12,351 bases of DNA, taken from DASXBA01 sp046729895 (GTDB lineage: Bacteria; Actinomycetota; Thermoleophilia; Solirubrobacterales; Thermoleophilaceae). Made by a program: the position numbers and the translations under genes. Below are positions 6,444-12,351 of this stretch, one piece after another (position 1 is the first letter of the stretch; each line of letters opens with the position of its first letter). The stretch spans positions 1-12,351 of the forward strand of contig JBKPHP010000111.1 of the NCBI GenBank assembly GCA_046729895.1. Direction: 5' to 3'. The notes under the pieces were generated by a model. That model did not search any database and was not told the origin of the DNA. It saw only the letters and a list, made by a program, of their open reading frames with translations.

Positions 6444-6893
6444 ATGAGGTGGAGCGAGCACGCGCTCCTCAGCCTGGAGCGGGCTGGCTATCGCTCCAGC
6501 GCCCCGCGGACCGCCGTGGTGGCGGCTCTCGCCGAGCTCGGATGCAGCGTCACGGTCCGCGAGATCGACGACCTGCTGCACGATCGCGGCGATCAGGTGG
6601 GTGTCGCCAGCATCTACAGGGCGCTCGAGCTGCTCGAGCAGCAGGGGCTGGTGCAGCGCTTCGACGTCGGCGAGAGCGCTGCGCGCTACGAGCCGGCCCT
6701 ACCAAGCGGCGAGCACCACCATCACATCATCTGCGAGCGCTGCGGCGAGGTCGTGGCATTCGAGGACGAGGGACTGGAACGCGCGATCACGCGGCTGGCG
6801 CGGCGCGTCGACTTCGCGATCGACGGGCACGATGTCATGCTCAGGGGCGAGTGTCCGGCCTGCAGCGGCGGCGGCCGCCGCTCATCCCCTTGA
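6444..6893 (+). CDS. Fur-family metal-dependent repressor, probably Zur
   Basis: A 149-residue Fur-superfamily transcription repressor. Residues 1-80 form the winged helix (APRTAVVAALAELG ... VGVASIYRALELLEQQGLVQRF, with the recognition helix around SIYRAL). Residues 84-149 are the dimerisation and metal-binding part: HHHHIICERCGEV (91-103) and CPAC (137-140), giving two CxxC pairs (C97/C100, C137/C140) for a structural zinc. The start at 6444 gives the usual Fur N-terminus; a GTG at 6399 would add 15 residues of doubtful character. It converges with a zinc-type binding lipoprotein gene whose promoter holds a Fur-family inverted repeat, so zinc uptake control (Zur) is my inference. Fur or Mur specificity cannot be excluded by sequence alone. 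Its last 53 bases overlap the end of that gene on the opposite strand. Confidence 0.93.
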   Translation: MRWSEHALLSLERAGYRSSAPRTAVVAALAELGCSVTVREIDDLLHDRGDQVGVASIYRALELLEQQGLVQRFDVGESAARYEPALPSGEHHHHIICERCGEVVAFEDEGLERAITRLARRVDFAIDGHDVMLRGECPACSGGGRRSSP

Positions 6894-7746
6894 CCATCGC
6901 CGCGGTCTCCGAGGCCATCGCCTCCAGGTAGGACTCTCCGTCCGACCCGGGCTTGCCGAGCGAGTCACCCCAGAGCGTGTCTCCCACCTCGACCCCCGCC
7001 TCCCGTGCGAGGGCACGCTCGAGCCTCGGGTTCAGCGGGCTCTCGGGGAAGATCGCCTCGACCCCCTCGCTGCGGACCTGATCCACCAGCCGCTCGGTGT
7101 CCCGCCCCGAGGGCTGCGCCTGGGTCGAGCGCGAGGGAATCACGGCACCGACCACCTTCACGCCGTAGCGCCGGGCGAAGTAGTCCAGCGAGTCGTGCGT
7201 CGTGACGAGCTTGCGCCGCGCCGCGCCGACTTCGCCCATGCAGCGCTGTATCCCGTGGTCGAGCCGTCGAAGCCGGTCGGCGTAGGCGGCGGCGCTGCGC
7301 CGGTAGGCCGCGGCCCCCTTCGGATCCGCCTTGGCCAAGGCGTCACGGATCGCCGCCACCGCGAGCTCGGCGTTGCGCGGGTCTTGCCACCAGTGCGGGT
7401 CGCCCTTGATCGAGTGAACCGAGTCGATCAGCTCGACGACCGGCGCCCCCTGGCCCGCGGCCCGGATCAGCTCGTCGAGCCAGCCGTCGATCTCGCCACC
7501 GGAGCGGAAGACGACGCGCGCGTCGCCGAGGGCCTTGGCGTCGCTGGGCCTCGGCTCGAAATCGTGCGGGTCGGCGCCGGGGCGCAGGATCGTGGTCACT
7601 CCCACCCTGCTCCCGCCCACGTTGCGTACCAGATCACCGACCTGCGTCGTGGTGGCGGTGACCTGCAGTCCCCCGTCGGACCGGCCGCTCTGGCCGCATC
7701 CGGCAGCCAGGACGACGACCAGGATCGGCAGTACGAGGCGCCTCAA
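6841..7746 (-). CDS. Zinc (or manganese) ABC transporter substrate-binding lipoprotein, ZnuA/TroA family
   Basis: A 301-residue cluster A-I solute-binding lipoprotein that captures Zn(II) or Mn(II) outside the membrane for an ABC importer. The N-terminus is a lipoprotein signal (MRRLVLPILVVVLAAGC), with lipidation at C17. Likely metal ligands are H61 (GADPHDFEP), H118 (DPHWWQDP), H184 (THDSLDYFARRYG) and D261 (GDSLG). A three-His-one-Asp set is the zinc-type arrangement (Mn-type proteins have Glu in place of the third His). No His-rich loop is present. The only in-frame start after the upstream stop is TTG at 7746, a rare initiator, with no Shine-Dalgarno site. No permease or ATPase genes are in the window, so its transporter must be elsewhere or beyond reach. 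Regulation by the neighbouring Fur/Zur protein is likely from the operator at 7763-7777. Confidence 0.92.
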   Translation of the reverse strand: MRRLVLPILVVVLAAGCGQSGRSDGGLQVTATTTQVGDLVRNVGGSRVGVTTILRPGADPHDFEPRPSDAKALGDARVVFRSGGEIDGWLDELIRAAGQGAPVVELIDSVHSIKGDPHWWQDPRNAELAVAAIRDALAKADPKGAAAYRRSAAAYADRLRRLDHGIQRCMGEVGAARRKLVTTHDSLDYFARRYGVKVVGAVIPSRSTQAQPSGRDTERLVDQVRSEGVEAIFPESPLNPRLERALAREAGVEVGDTLWGDSLGKPGSDGESYLEAMASETAAMVKGMSGGRRRCRPDTRP

Positions 7747-7755
7747 GTGAGCCGC

Positions 7756-7761
7756 ATACTA
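7756..7761 (-). promoter_or_regulatory. Candidate -10 box of the zinc-binding lipoprotein gene
   Basis: On the minus strand TAGTAT (TANNNT) lies 9 bases before the TTG start, implying a leader of only a few bases. It directly abuts the Fur-family box at 7763-7777. An alternative -10, GATAAT, lies inside that box. Confidence 0.35.
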
Positions 7762-7762
7762 C

Positions 7763-7777
7763 TGAGAACGATTATCA
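7763..7777. promoter_or_regulatory. Fur-family (Zur-type) operator
   Basis: TGAGAACGATTATCA is a 7-1-7 inverted repeat matching the general Zur/Fur pattern TGA-N-AA-NN-ATT-N-TCA. Five of seven half-site positions are symmetric. It lies 17 bases upstream of the TTG start of the zinc-binding lipoprotein gene and overlaps or abuts both -10 candidates, so a bound repressor would block transcription. The Fur/Zur gene is the convergent neighbour. Confidence 0.75.
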
Positions 7778-7882
7778 CTTGCTCGTCCACGGAATCGACG
7801 CTCCCGGCCGCGTGAGCGCCGATCGTCCCGGCCGCCGTTCGGTGACGGCCGGCTGTGCGACACTCGCGCAGGCGCTCGCGGA

Positions 7883-9280
7883 ATGATCTTCCGGCAGATC
7901 ACACACGACGACCTGGGCTGCGCCTCCTACCTCATCGGCGACGAGGACGCGGGGGTCGCGGCGGTCGTCGACCCGCGCTTCGAGATCGACGACTATCTCG
8001 AGCTCGCCCGCTACATGGGCGTGGACGTCGAGCACGTGCTCGAGACACATAACCACGCGGACCACGTATCCGGTCACGGCCGCCTGGCCGCCGCCACCGG
8101 CGCGGTCATCCACATGCACCGCGAGGCGCGGCCGGAGTACGAGCACGACCGCTTCGACGACGGCTGGGAGCTCGAGCTGGGCAGCCTGCGGGTCCGAGCC
8201 CTCCACACCCCCGGCCACCGTCCCGAGCACACCGCCTTCCTGTTGATCGACGGCGACCGCGGCGAGGACGCCTGGGCCGTCTTGACCGGCGACTCGCTGT
8301 TCGTGGGCGACATCGCGCGGCCGGACCTTGCGATCGACAAGGAGGAGGGGGCACGCGGCATCTTCCGGAGCCTTCACCGGAAGCTCCTCGAGCTGCCGGA
8401 CGAGTGCGAGGTGTGGCCGGGGCACCTGGGCGGCTCCCTCTGCGGCGGGCCCGGGATGGACATGAAGGTCTCGTCCACGATCGGCTTCGAGCGCGGCCAC
8501 AACGAGATGCTGGGCGTCGACGACGAGGACGAGTTCGTGACCCGGGCACTCGCCGCGCTCGGCCCTCAGCCGCCCAACTTCCAGGCTGTGGTGGACATCA
8601 ACCGAGGCCCGCTCGTGACCTCCGGCGTCGAGGTGCTCCCGCTGGCGCCTCGCCAGATCGACCAGAGGCGGGGCTCCGGCGCGATGCTCGTCGACGTCCG
8701 CACTGACCTTCAGTTCGACGACGCTCACATCCCCGGCGCCGTCTCCAACACGATGCTCCGCGCCGGGTTCGGTACCAAGCTCGCCTGGATCGCGAACCGC
8801 GACCAGGAGATCGTCTTCGTCGGCCGCGACGACGAAGACGGCCGCACCGCTTCACGGCTCGCGACCGCCGTCGGGATCCGCAAGCTGGGCGGCTACCTGC
8901 ACGGGGGCATGACCGCCTGGCGAGCCGAGGGTCGCGAGGTTGGCCGCGTGGAGCGGATCGACGTGCCGGCCCTCACCGAGCGGCGAGAGCGAGATCCAGG
9001 GCTGCAGATCCTCGATGTTCGCGAGGACTCCGAGTGGCGCGAGGGCCACATCCCCGGCTCGATGCACGTTCCCTATCACGACATCCACGGGCTTCCGGAG
9101 GACCTCGATCCGGGCCGCCCTGTGGCGGTCATCTGTAGCTCGGGAGAGCGCAGCGTGGTGGCCGGCAGCCTGCTGAAGGCGTACGGGGCCACGGAGGTGA
9201 TCCACGTCGCGGACGGCGGCGTCCCGCTGTGGCGCCGGCTCGGCAACCCCGTGGAGGGATCGACCGAACCCGCGGAATGA
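7883..9280 (+). CDS. Metallo-beta-lactamase / double rhodanese fusion (persulfide dioxygenase-like)
   Basis: A 465-residue cytoplasmic protein with an N-terminal metallo-beta-lactamase domain (about 1-245) and two rhodanese domains (about 255-350 and 360-458). Metal ligands are H56, H58, D60, H61 (THNHADH), H112 (HTPGH), D137 (TGDSLF) and H181 (WPGHLGG). The layout resembles ETHE1-type persulfide dioxygenases and bacterial PDO-rhodanese fusions such as CstB, which oxidise protein or small-molecule persulfide to sulfite and transfer sulfane sulfur. The second rhodanese has an intact loop CSSGERS with C418. The first has GRDDEDGR at that place and no cysteine, so it is catalytically dead and probably structural. 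ATG 7883 gives the family N-terminus; no clear Shine-Dalgarno site is seen. A GC-rich stem (CCGGCCG 7828-7834 with CGGCCGG 7846-7852) lies about 30 bases upstream. Persulfide substrate is inferred from domain layout. Confidence 0.9.
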   Translation: MIFRQITHDDLGCASYLIGDEDAGVAAVVDPRFEIDDYLELARYMGVDVEHVLETHNHADHVSGHGRLAAATGAVIHMHREARPEYEHDRFDDGWELELGSLRVRALHTPGHRPEHTAFLLIDGDRGEDAWAVLTGDSLFVGDIARPDLAIDKEEGARGIFRSLHRKLLELPDECEVWPGHLGGSLCGGPGMDMKVSSTIGFERGHNEMLGVDDEDEFVTRALAALGPQPPNFQAVVDINRGPLVTSGVEVLPLAPRQIDQRRGSGAMLVDVRTDLQFDDAHIPGAVSNTMLRAGFGTKLAWIANRDQEIVFVGRDDEDGRTASRLATAVGIRKLGGYLHGGMTAWRAEGREVGRVERIDVPALTERRERDPGLQILDVREDSEWREGHIPGSMHVPYHDIHGLPEDLDPGRPVAVICSSGERSVVAGSLLKAYGATEVIHVADGGVPLWRRLGNPVEGSTEPAE

Positions 9281-9293
9281 ATATGCAGCAGTG

Positions 9294-9311
9294 CTCGGCC
9301 GAACGGCCGGG
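9294..9311. terminator. Short hairpin between convergent genes
   Basis: CTCGGCC (9294-9300) and GGCCGGG (9305-9311) pair, with one G-T, around a GAAC loop. It sits 13 bases after the MBL-rhodanese stop and 15 bases beyond the stop of the convergent DUF1059 gene, so it may terminate both. No T-tract is present. Confidence 0.4.
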
Positions 9312-9326
9312 CGCCCGCTCCGTCCG

Positions 9327-9497
9327 TCAGGCGTCCATCGCGTCGTAGGCCTTGTCGGCCACGAGCGCGCGGACCCCCTCCTCATCGATGTCCATGTCGG
9401 GGTGCGCCTCGTCCACGTGCTCGCGCGCCACGCGGGCGAGATCCTCGTCGTTGGCCGCTTGCAGGGTGTGGCCACATTCCAAGTCGATCACCCGCAC
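9327..9497 (-). CDS. DUF1059-type small protein
   Basis: A 56-residue protein resembling the DUF1059 family of small bacterial proteins of unknown role. It starts MRVIDLECGHTL with C8 and H10, followed by HVDEAHPD (27-34), the most typical part of the family, and ends RALVADKAYDAMDA. The length fits a complete family member. It starts at a GTG (9497) preceded by an AAAGGGGA ribosome site five bases away. It follows the antiporter gene on the same strand with 28 bases between, so the two are probably co-transcribed. The conserved Cys/His could bind a metal, but nothing in the sequence proves it. It is too short to appear as more than part of a longer open frame, whose upstream portion lies inside the antiporter gene and is not real. 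Confidence 0.75.
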   Translation of the reverse strand: MRVIDLECGHTLQAANDEDLARVAREHVDEAHPDMDIDEEGVRALVADKAYDAMDA

Positions 9498-9525
9498 AGG
9501 CTTCCCCTTTCTCTCCCCGGGGAGG

Positions 9526-10688
9526 CTAGCGCGTGGGCTCGGGCCGCTCCAGCAGCGCGAGGGCCAGCGTGGGAAACAGCAGCACCGACAGGACCCCGCC
9601 GGCGACGAGGCCGGCGGCCGTGGCCTCGCTGATCTTGTCGAGCTCGACCCCGATCTGGGAGGCAGCCACGATGAACGGCAGCGACGTGGCCTGCAGCAGC
9701 CCGGCCGCGACCGCCCCGCGGCGGCCCAGCTCGCGCCGGTACACCAGGGCCGGAAGGGCACGCACCACGAGCAGGGCCGCGATCACTGCGGGCACGAGCG
9801 CCGCGCTCGAGGCGGACTCGAACAGCCGTCGAGGTTGAGCCGCATCCCGCTGGCGACGAAGAAGACCGGAATGAAGATTCCGAAGCCGACACCCTCGAGC
9901 TTGTGCTTCAGGCCGGATCGCTCCACCGCCCCCTCGCGGTCGAGCAGGCTGACCATGGCTCCCGCAAGGAAGGCACCGAGCACCACCTCGAGCCCGAACT
10001 CGTCCGCGAGCAAGACGAGCGCTATCAGAAGCACGAAGGCGATCCGAACCCCCATCGGCGCGGTCGTCTCCTGCATGCGGTTGACCGCCGAGGTGAGGCG
10101 GGCCCATGCCGTGGCGCGCCAGATCGTGACCCCGACCACGGCGACCAGGCCGCCGAACAGCACCAGCAGGACCAGGGTCGACTCGAAACCAGACCCCTGC
10201 TGGAAGAAGAACAGCGACAGCAGGATCACGGTCCCGAAGTCCGCCACCGACGCCGCCGCGATGACGACCTGGCCGAAGCGGCTGTGGGTCTCCTCCGCGT
10301 CGCTGAGCACCGCGACGACGATCCCGAAAGCGGTCGCGGCCAGCACGATCGAGACAAGCAGGGGCGCCTCCACCAGCCCCACAGCCTCGAGGAGGTGCGC
10401 CACGACCACCGCGTGGCCGAGCGAGGCCGCGAAGCCCAGGCCCACGAGCCGCAGGCTGCGCTGCCGCTCGGCGTCGAAGGCGATCTCGAGCCCCGCCAGG
10501 AAGAACAGGAAGACGAGGCCGATCTGGGAGAGCACCTCGACCGGCGCGTCGACCTCTGCGATGCCAAGGACGTAAGGCCCGATCAGGATGCCTGCAAGGA
10601 TCTCCGTGACCATCGGCGGGACGTCCGGGATCGGCAGGAGGTCGAAGATCAGCGGCGCGGCCGCCGCCACCGCCGCAACGATCGCCAC
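9526..10688 (-). CDS. CPA2-family cation/proton antiporter, interrupted by a single-base frameshift
   Basis: A monovalent cation/H+ antiporter of the Na_H_Exchanger (CPA2, KefB/GerN-like) family; intact length would be about 387 residues, with roughly 11-13 membrane helices and no C-terminal TrkA nucleotide-binding domain. Family stretches are EILAGILIGPYVLG (29-42), LVFLFFLAGLEI (58-69), ASVADFGTVILL with the probable ion-site D150, EVVLGAFLAGAMVS and FIPVFFVASGMRLNLD. After LNLDG the reading continues one frame over as LFESASSAALVP ... TSLPFIVAASQIG, ending at 9526. A missing base near 9826-9828 explains the break; both halves are well conserved, so a sequencing error or recent mutation is likely. 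The GTG at 10688 is used, but GGAGGG lies 15 bases upstream and in-frame residues before it (GGLDYND) also look protein-like, so the true start is uncertain. Confidence 0.8.
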
Positions 10689-10792
10689 GTCGTTGTAGTC
10701 GAGCCCTCCTACCGTGGCGCCCGACCGAAGACGAGGAAAACGGGCAGGTCCATCGAGCGTGGCATTCTCCGTTGCCCGGCCCGGACCTCCCT

Positions 10793-10798
10793 TACCAT
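10793..10798 (+). promoter_or_regulatory. Candidate -10 box for a leaderless transcript of the 10805 gene
   Basis: TACCAT (TANNNT) ends 6 bases before the GTG at 10805, with TTGCCC (10772-10777) as a possible -35 at a short 15-base spacing. No Shine-Dalgarno site precedes the GTG. Confidence 0.4.
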
Positions 10799-10804
10799 CG
10801 CCCC

Positions 10805-11536
10805 GTGGACCGGCTCGGGGAGGACCTGTCGCACGCCTACGAGCAGGGCATCCAGGCGCCCGGCAAGGAGGCGCACTTCCTGATCCTGGTGGCGTTCCTG
10901 CTCTCGTTCGGCTTCATCCGGACGAGCGCCCACCTGATCCGGGCGCAGGTGAGGTGGTGGCCGGGGAACGTCGAGACGAAGGGCGGCACCCACGTGCACC
11001 ACCTCGTCTGGGGCATCCTGCTGCTGCTCGGCTGCGGCTACATCGGCATCGCCGTGGCCCCCGGCAGCCCGTGGCGGGAGACCATCGCGGTGCTGTTCGG
11101 GGTCGGCATGGGCCTCACGCTCGACGAGTTCGCGCTCTGGCTCAACCTGCAAGACGTCTACTGGTCGCCGCAGGGCCGCGAGTCGATCGACGCGGTGGTA
11201 GTGGCCGGCTCTCTCCTGACGATCGCGCTGCTCGGGTTGCAGTTCTGGATCGACGTCTTGCAGGCGGTGCTCGTGTTCGCCGGGGTGGGAGGAGAGAACC
11301 TGTCCGGCGGCGAGAGCACCGCCGTGCTGGCCCCGCTCCAGCTGCTGGGTGTCTGCCTCGCTGGCGTGTGCTTCCTAAAAGGGAAGACCTTCGCCGGCCT
11401 GGTCGGGCTGTTCGTCCCGGCGGTCGCGGCCGTCGGCGCGCTACGCCTCGCCAAACCGGACTCTCGCTGGGCGCGGCGCTACGAGAGCGGCAAGCTCGAC
11501 CGCTCCCGCTCGCGGTTCGCGCACGCGTCGGGCTAG
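10805..11536 (+). CDS. Integral membrane protein of unknown function with HVHH and DEFALW motifs
   Basis: A 243-residue membrane protein starting at GTG 10805 (DRLGEDLSHAYEQG). Hydrophobic segments lie at about 24-41, 66-85, 93-106, 129-162, 176-190 and 197-212, suggesting five to seven helices. Polar, conserved-looking motifs sit at membrane edges: GGTHVHHLVWGI (60-71), GLTLDEFALWLNLQDVYW (103-120) and WWPGN (51-55). The C-terminus is basic and cytoplasmic-looking (RWARRYESGKLDRSRSR). His and Asp/Glu near helix ends would suit a metal site or acid-base chemistry, but I do not recognise a characterised family. An upstream in-frame start at 10772 would add 11 residues; I prefer 10805 because a TANNNT box ends 6 bases before it. 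The stop lies 3 bases from the convergent phosphatase stop. The antiporter gene is divergent, 116 bases upstream. Confidence 0.85.
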   Translation: MDRLGEDLSHAYEQGIQAPGKEAHFLILVAFLLSFGFIRTSAHLIRAQVRWWPGNVETKGGTHVHHLVWGILLLLGCGYIGIAVAPGSPWRETIAVLFGVGMGLTLDEFALWLNLQDVYWSPQGRESIDAVVVAGSLLTIALLGLQFWIDVLQAVLVFAGVGGENLSGGESTAVLAPLQLLGVCLAGVCFLKGKTFAGLVGLFVPAVAAVGALRLAKPDSRWARRYESGKLDRSRSRFAHASG

Positions 11537-11539
11537 GGA

Positions 11540-12124
11540 TCAGGCACCGGCTGTCGCGTTCCAGAGCCGGATCGCGCGGGTCTCACGCTCCCAGCCCAGG
11601 ATGCTCAGCGTGGCGGTGGTGAGGACGAGCCGGGCGCCCCACTCCGGGCCGAGCTCGATCCAGCGCGCGGCGAGCACTCGCAAGACGTGGCCGTGGGCGA
11701 AGAGCGCCCCGTCGCCGTCGAGCCGCTGGAGCTGCGCCACGATGCGATCGGCACGCGCGCCCACCTCTCCCGGCTCCTCGCCCCCCGGGCAGCCGTCGCG
11801 CCACAGGTTCCAGTCCGGCCTCTCCTCACGGATCTGCGCCGTGGTGACGCCCTCGTACTCGCCGTAGTCCCACTCGAGCAGGTCGTCGCTCACCTCGGCG
11901 GCGTCGCCCAGGCCCGCTAGCCGACAGGTGTCCGCCGCGCGCGACAGCGGACTCGTGAGGACGCGGGCGAACCGCCAGCCGGACAGCGAGCCAAGCAGCA
12001 GCTCGGCCTGCCGCCGTCCTTCGTCCGTCAACGGGATGTCTGTCTTGCCGGTGTGCTGACCGGTCCGCGTCCACTCCGTCTCGCCGTGGCGGACGAGGAC
12101 AACCTCGGGCCGGCGCTCCGCCAC
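11540..12124 (-). CDS. Histidine phosphatase family protein (phosphoglycerate mutase-like)
   Basis: A 194-residue protein of the histidine phosphatase superfamily (branch 1), which removes or transfers phosphate through a phosphohistidine. The signature LVRHGETEW (10-18) contains the acceptor H13 with R12. LTSPLSRAADT (56-66) contains the conserved Arg, an acidic EWDYGEYEG (84-92) supplies the proton donor, and AHGHVLRV (143-150) holds the second catalytic His, H144. Length matches the cofactor-independent-looking small phosphatases (GpmB/CobC/SixA-like range), so the substrate could be a sugar phosphate, nucleotide, alpha-ribazole phosphate or 3-phosphoglycerate. It starts at GTG 12124 with no clear Shine-Dalgarno site, 12 bases after the stop of the upstream small gene, so translation may depend on that gene. 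Confidence 0.93.
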   Translation of the reverse strand: MAERRPEVVLVRHGETEWTRTGQHTGKTDIPLTDEGRRQAELLLGSLSGWRFARVLTSPLSRAADTCRLAGLGDAAEVSDDLLEWDYGEYEGVTTAQIREERPDWNLWRDGCPGGEEPGEVGARADRIVAQLQRLDGDGALFAHGHVLRVLAARWIELGPEWGARLVLTTATLSILGWERETRAIRLWNATAGA

Positions 12125-12136
12125 GGCTTTGTTGCT

Positions 12137-12334
12137 CTACAGCCGGTCGAAGTCCTCCTTGCCGACGAACTTCGTCAGCTTGACGTTGTCGCCGTCGACG
12201 GTGGTCTCCGCCTGGAACGCGTACCGCGTCTGGGTACCCTTCGAGGTCTCCCGCTCGTAGGTCTTCTTCTGGACCTCGCTCTCGTCGACCTGCACCTTCC
12301 TGCGGTGCTTCACGCTGTAGAACTCGATGGCCAT
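12137..12334 (-). CDS. Small basic protein, possibly a cysteine-less zinc-ribbon relative
   Basis: A 65-residue protein beginning MAIEFYSVKHRRKVQVDESE and ending LTKFVGKEDFDRL, rich in Lys, Glu and Thr. The start is well supported by GAGGAGGG four bases before the ATG. The N-terminus resembles small zinc-ribbon proteins of the DUF5679 type, which start with a YCVKCRKKV-like motif; here both cysteines are replaced (YSVKHR), and no cysteine occurs anywhere in the protein, so it cannot use the usual four-Cys zinc site. That relationship is from memory of the motif and is an inference. It precedes the histidine phosphatase gene by 12 bases and they are likely one transcript; a shared function is not evident. 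Confidence 0.7.
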   Translation of the reverse strand: MAIEFYSVKHRRKVQVDESEVQKKTYERETSKGTQTRYAFQAETTVDGDNVKLTKFVGKEDFDRL

Positions 12335-12351
12335 TTGCCCTCCTCGGTGGA

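Noticed and set aside
6174..6581. Minus-strand open frame opposite the Fur/Zur start
   Set aside because: It is a shadow frame: it is antisense to a clear Fur domain and shows no link to the PhoD remnant.
7775..8728. Long minus-strand open frame opposite the MBL-rhodanese gene
   Set aside because: It is the mirror of a strongly conserved plus-strand gene in GC-rich DNA, and its His/Val/Arg-rich product matches no family I know.
9352..10883. Long plus-strand open frames opposite the antiporter
   Set aside because: They are Arg/Ser/Asp-rich shadow products antisense to conserved membrane-protein sequence on the minus strand.

Overview
The window is GC-rich, compactly coded bacterial DNA. The gene families (a WS/DGAT-type acyltransferase, a MBL-rhodanese fusion, DUF1059, actinobacterial-type small proteins) and several start codons lying 6-7 bases after a TANNNT box with no Shine-Dalgarno site suggest an actinobacterium. 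A deep lineage such as Thermoleophilia/Solirubrobacterales is my best guess, from gene flavour only. I see no IS element, phage gene, CRISPR array or rRNA.

Layout. 1-173 (-): 5' part of a small unknown protein. 174-407: structured leader region. 408-620 (+): small two-helix membrane protein. 673-1296 (+): fatty acid hydroxylase/sterol desaturase-type membrane di-iron enzyme. 1397-2773 (+): WS/DGAT acyltransferase, meeting a tRNA-Leu(CAG) (2777-2861, -) tail to tail with 3 bases between. 3038-3637 and 3739-4404 (+): a canonical Mn-type superoxide dismutase followed by a divergent paralogue. 4405-4679: convergent terminator region with a striking palindrome. 4680-5588 (-): secreted six-blade PD40/TolB-like propeller. 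5598-6304 (-): remnant of a PhoD-like phosphatase, lacking its N-terminal part and frameshifted. 6444-6893 (+): Fur/Zur repressor, overlapping tail to tail with 6841-7746 (-), a zinc-type ABC-transporter lipoprotein whose promoter carries a Fur-family operator. 7883-9280 (+): metallo-beta-lactamase/double-rhodanese protein. 9327-9497 (-): DUF1059 protein downstream of 9526-10688 (-), a CPA2 cation/proton antiporter with one frameshift. 10805-11536 (+): membrane protein of unknown function. 11540-12124 (-): histidine phosphatase, downstream of 12137-12334 (-), a small basic protein that looks like a cysteine-free relative of a zinc-ribbon family.

How the genes may work together. The clearest functional link is metal homeostasis: a Zur-like regulator, a zinc-binding lipoprotein, and a TGA-N-AA-type inverted repeat over the lipoprotein promoter. 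No ABC permease or ATPase gene is present here. The two SOD genes and the persulfide dioxygenase-like protein fit an aerobic redox and sulfur-stress theme. The hydroxylase and acyltransferase are consistent with lipid modification and storage, but the sequence does not show that they act together. I did not find a coherent, clearly new multi-gene system. The most unusual items are the divergent SOD paralogue, the 4554-4575 palindrome, the cysteine-less zinc-ribbon-like protein and the unknown HVHH/DEFALW membrane protein.
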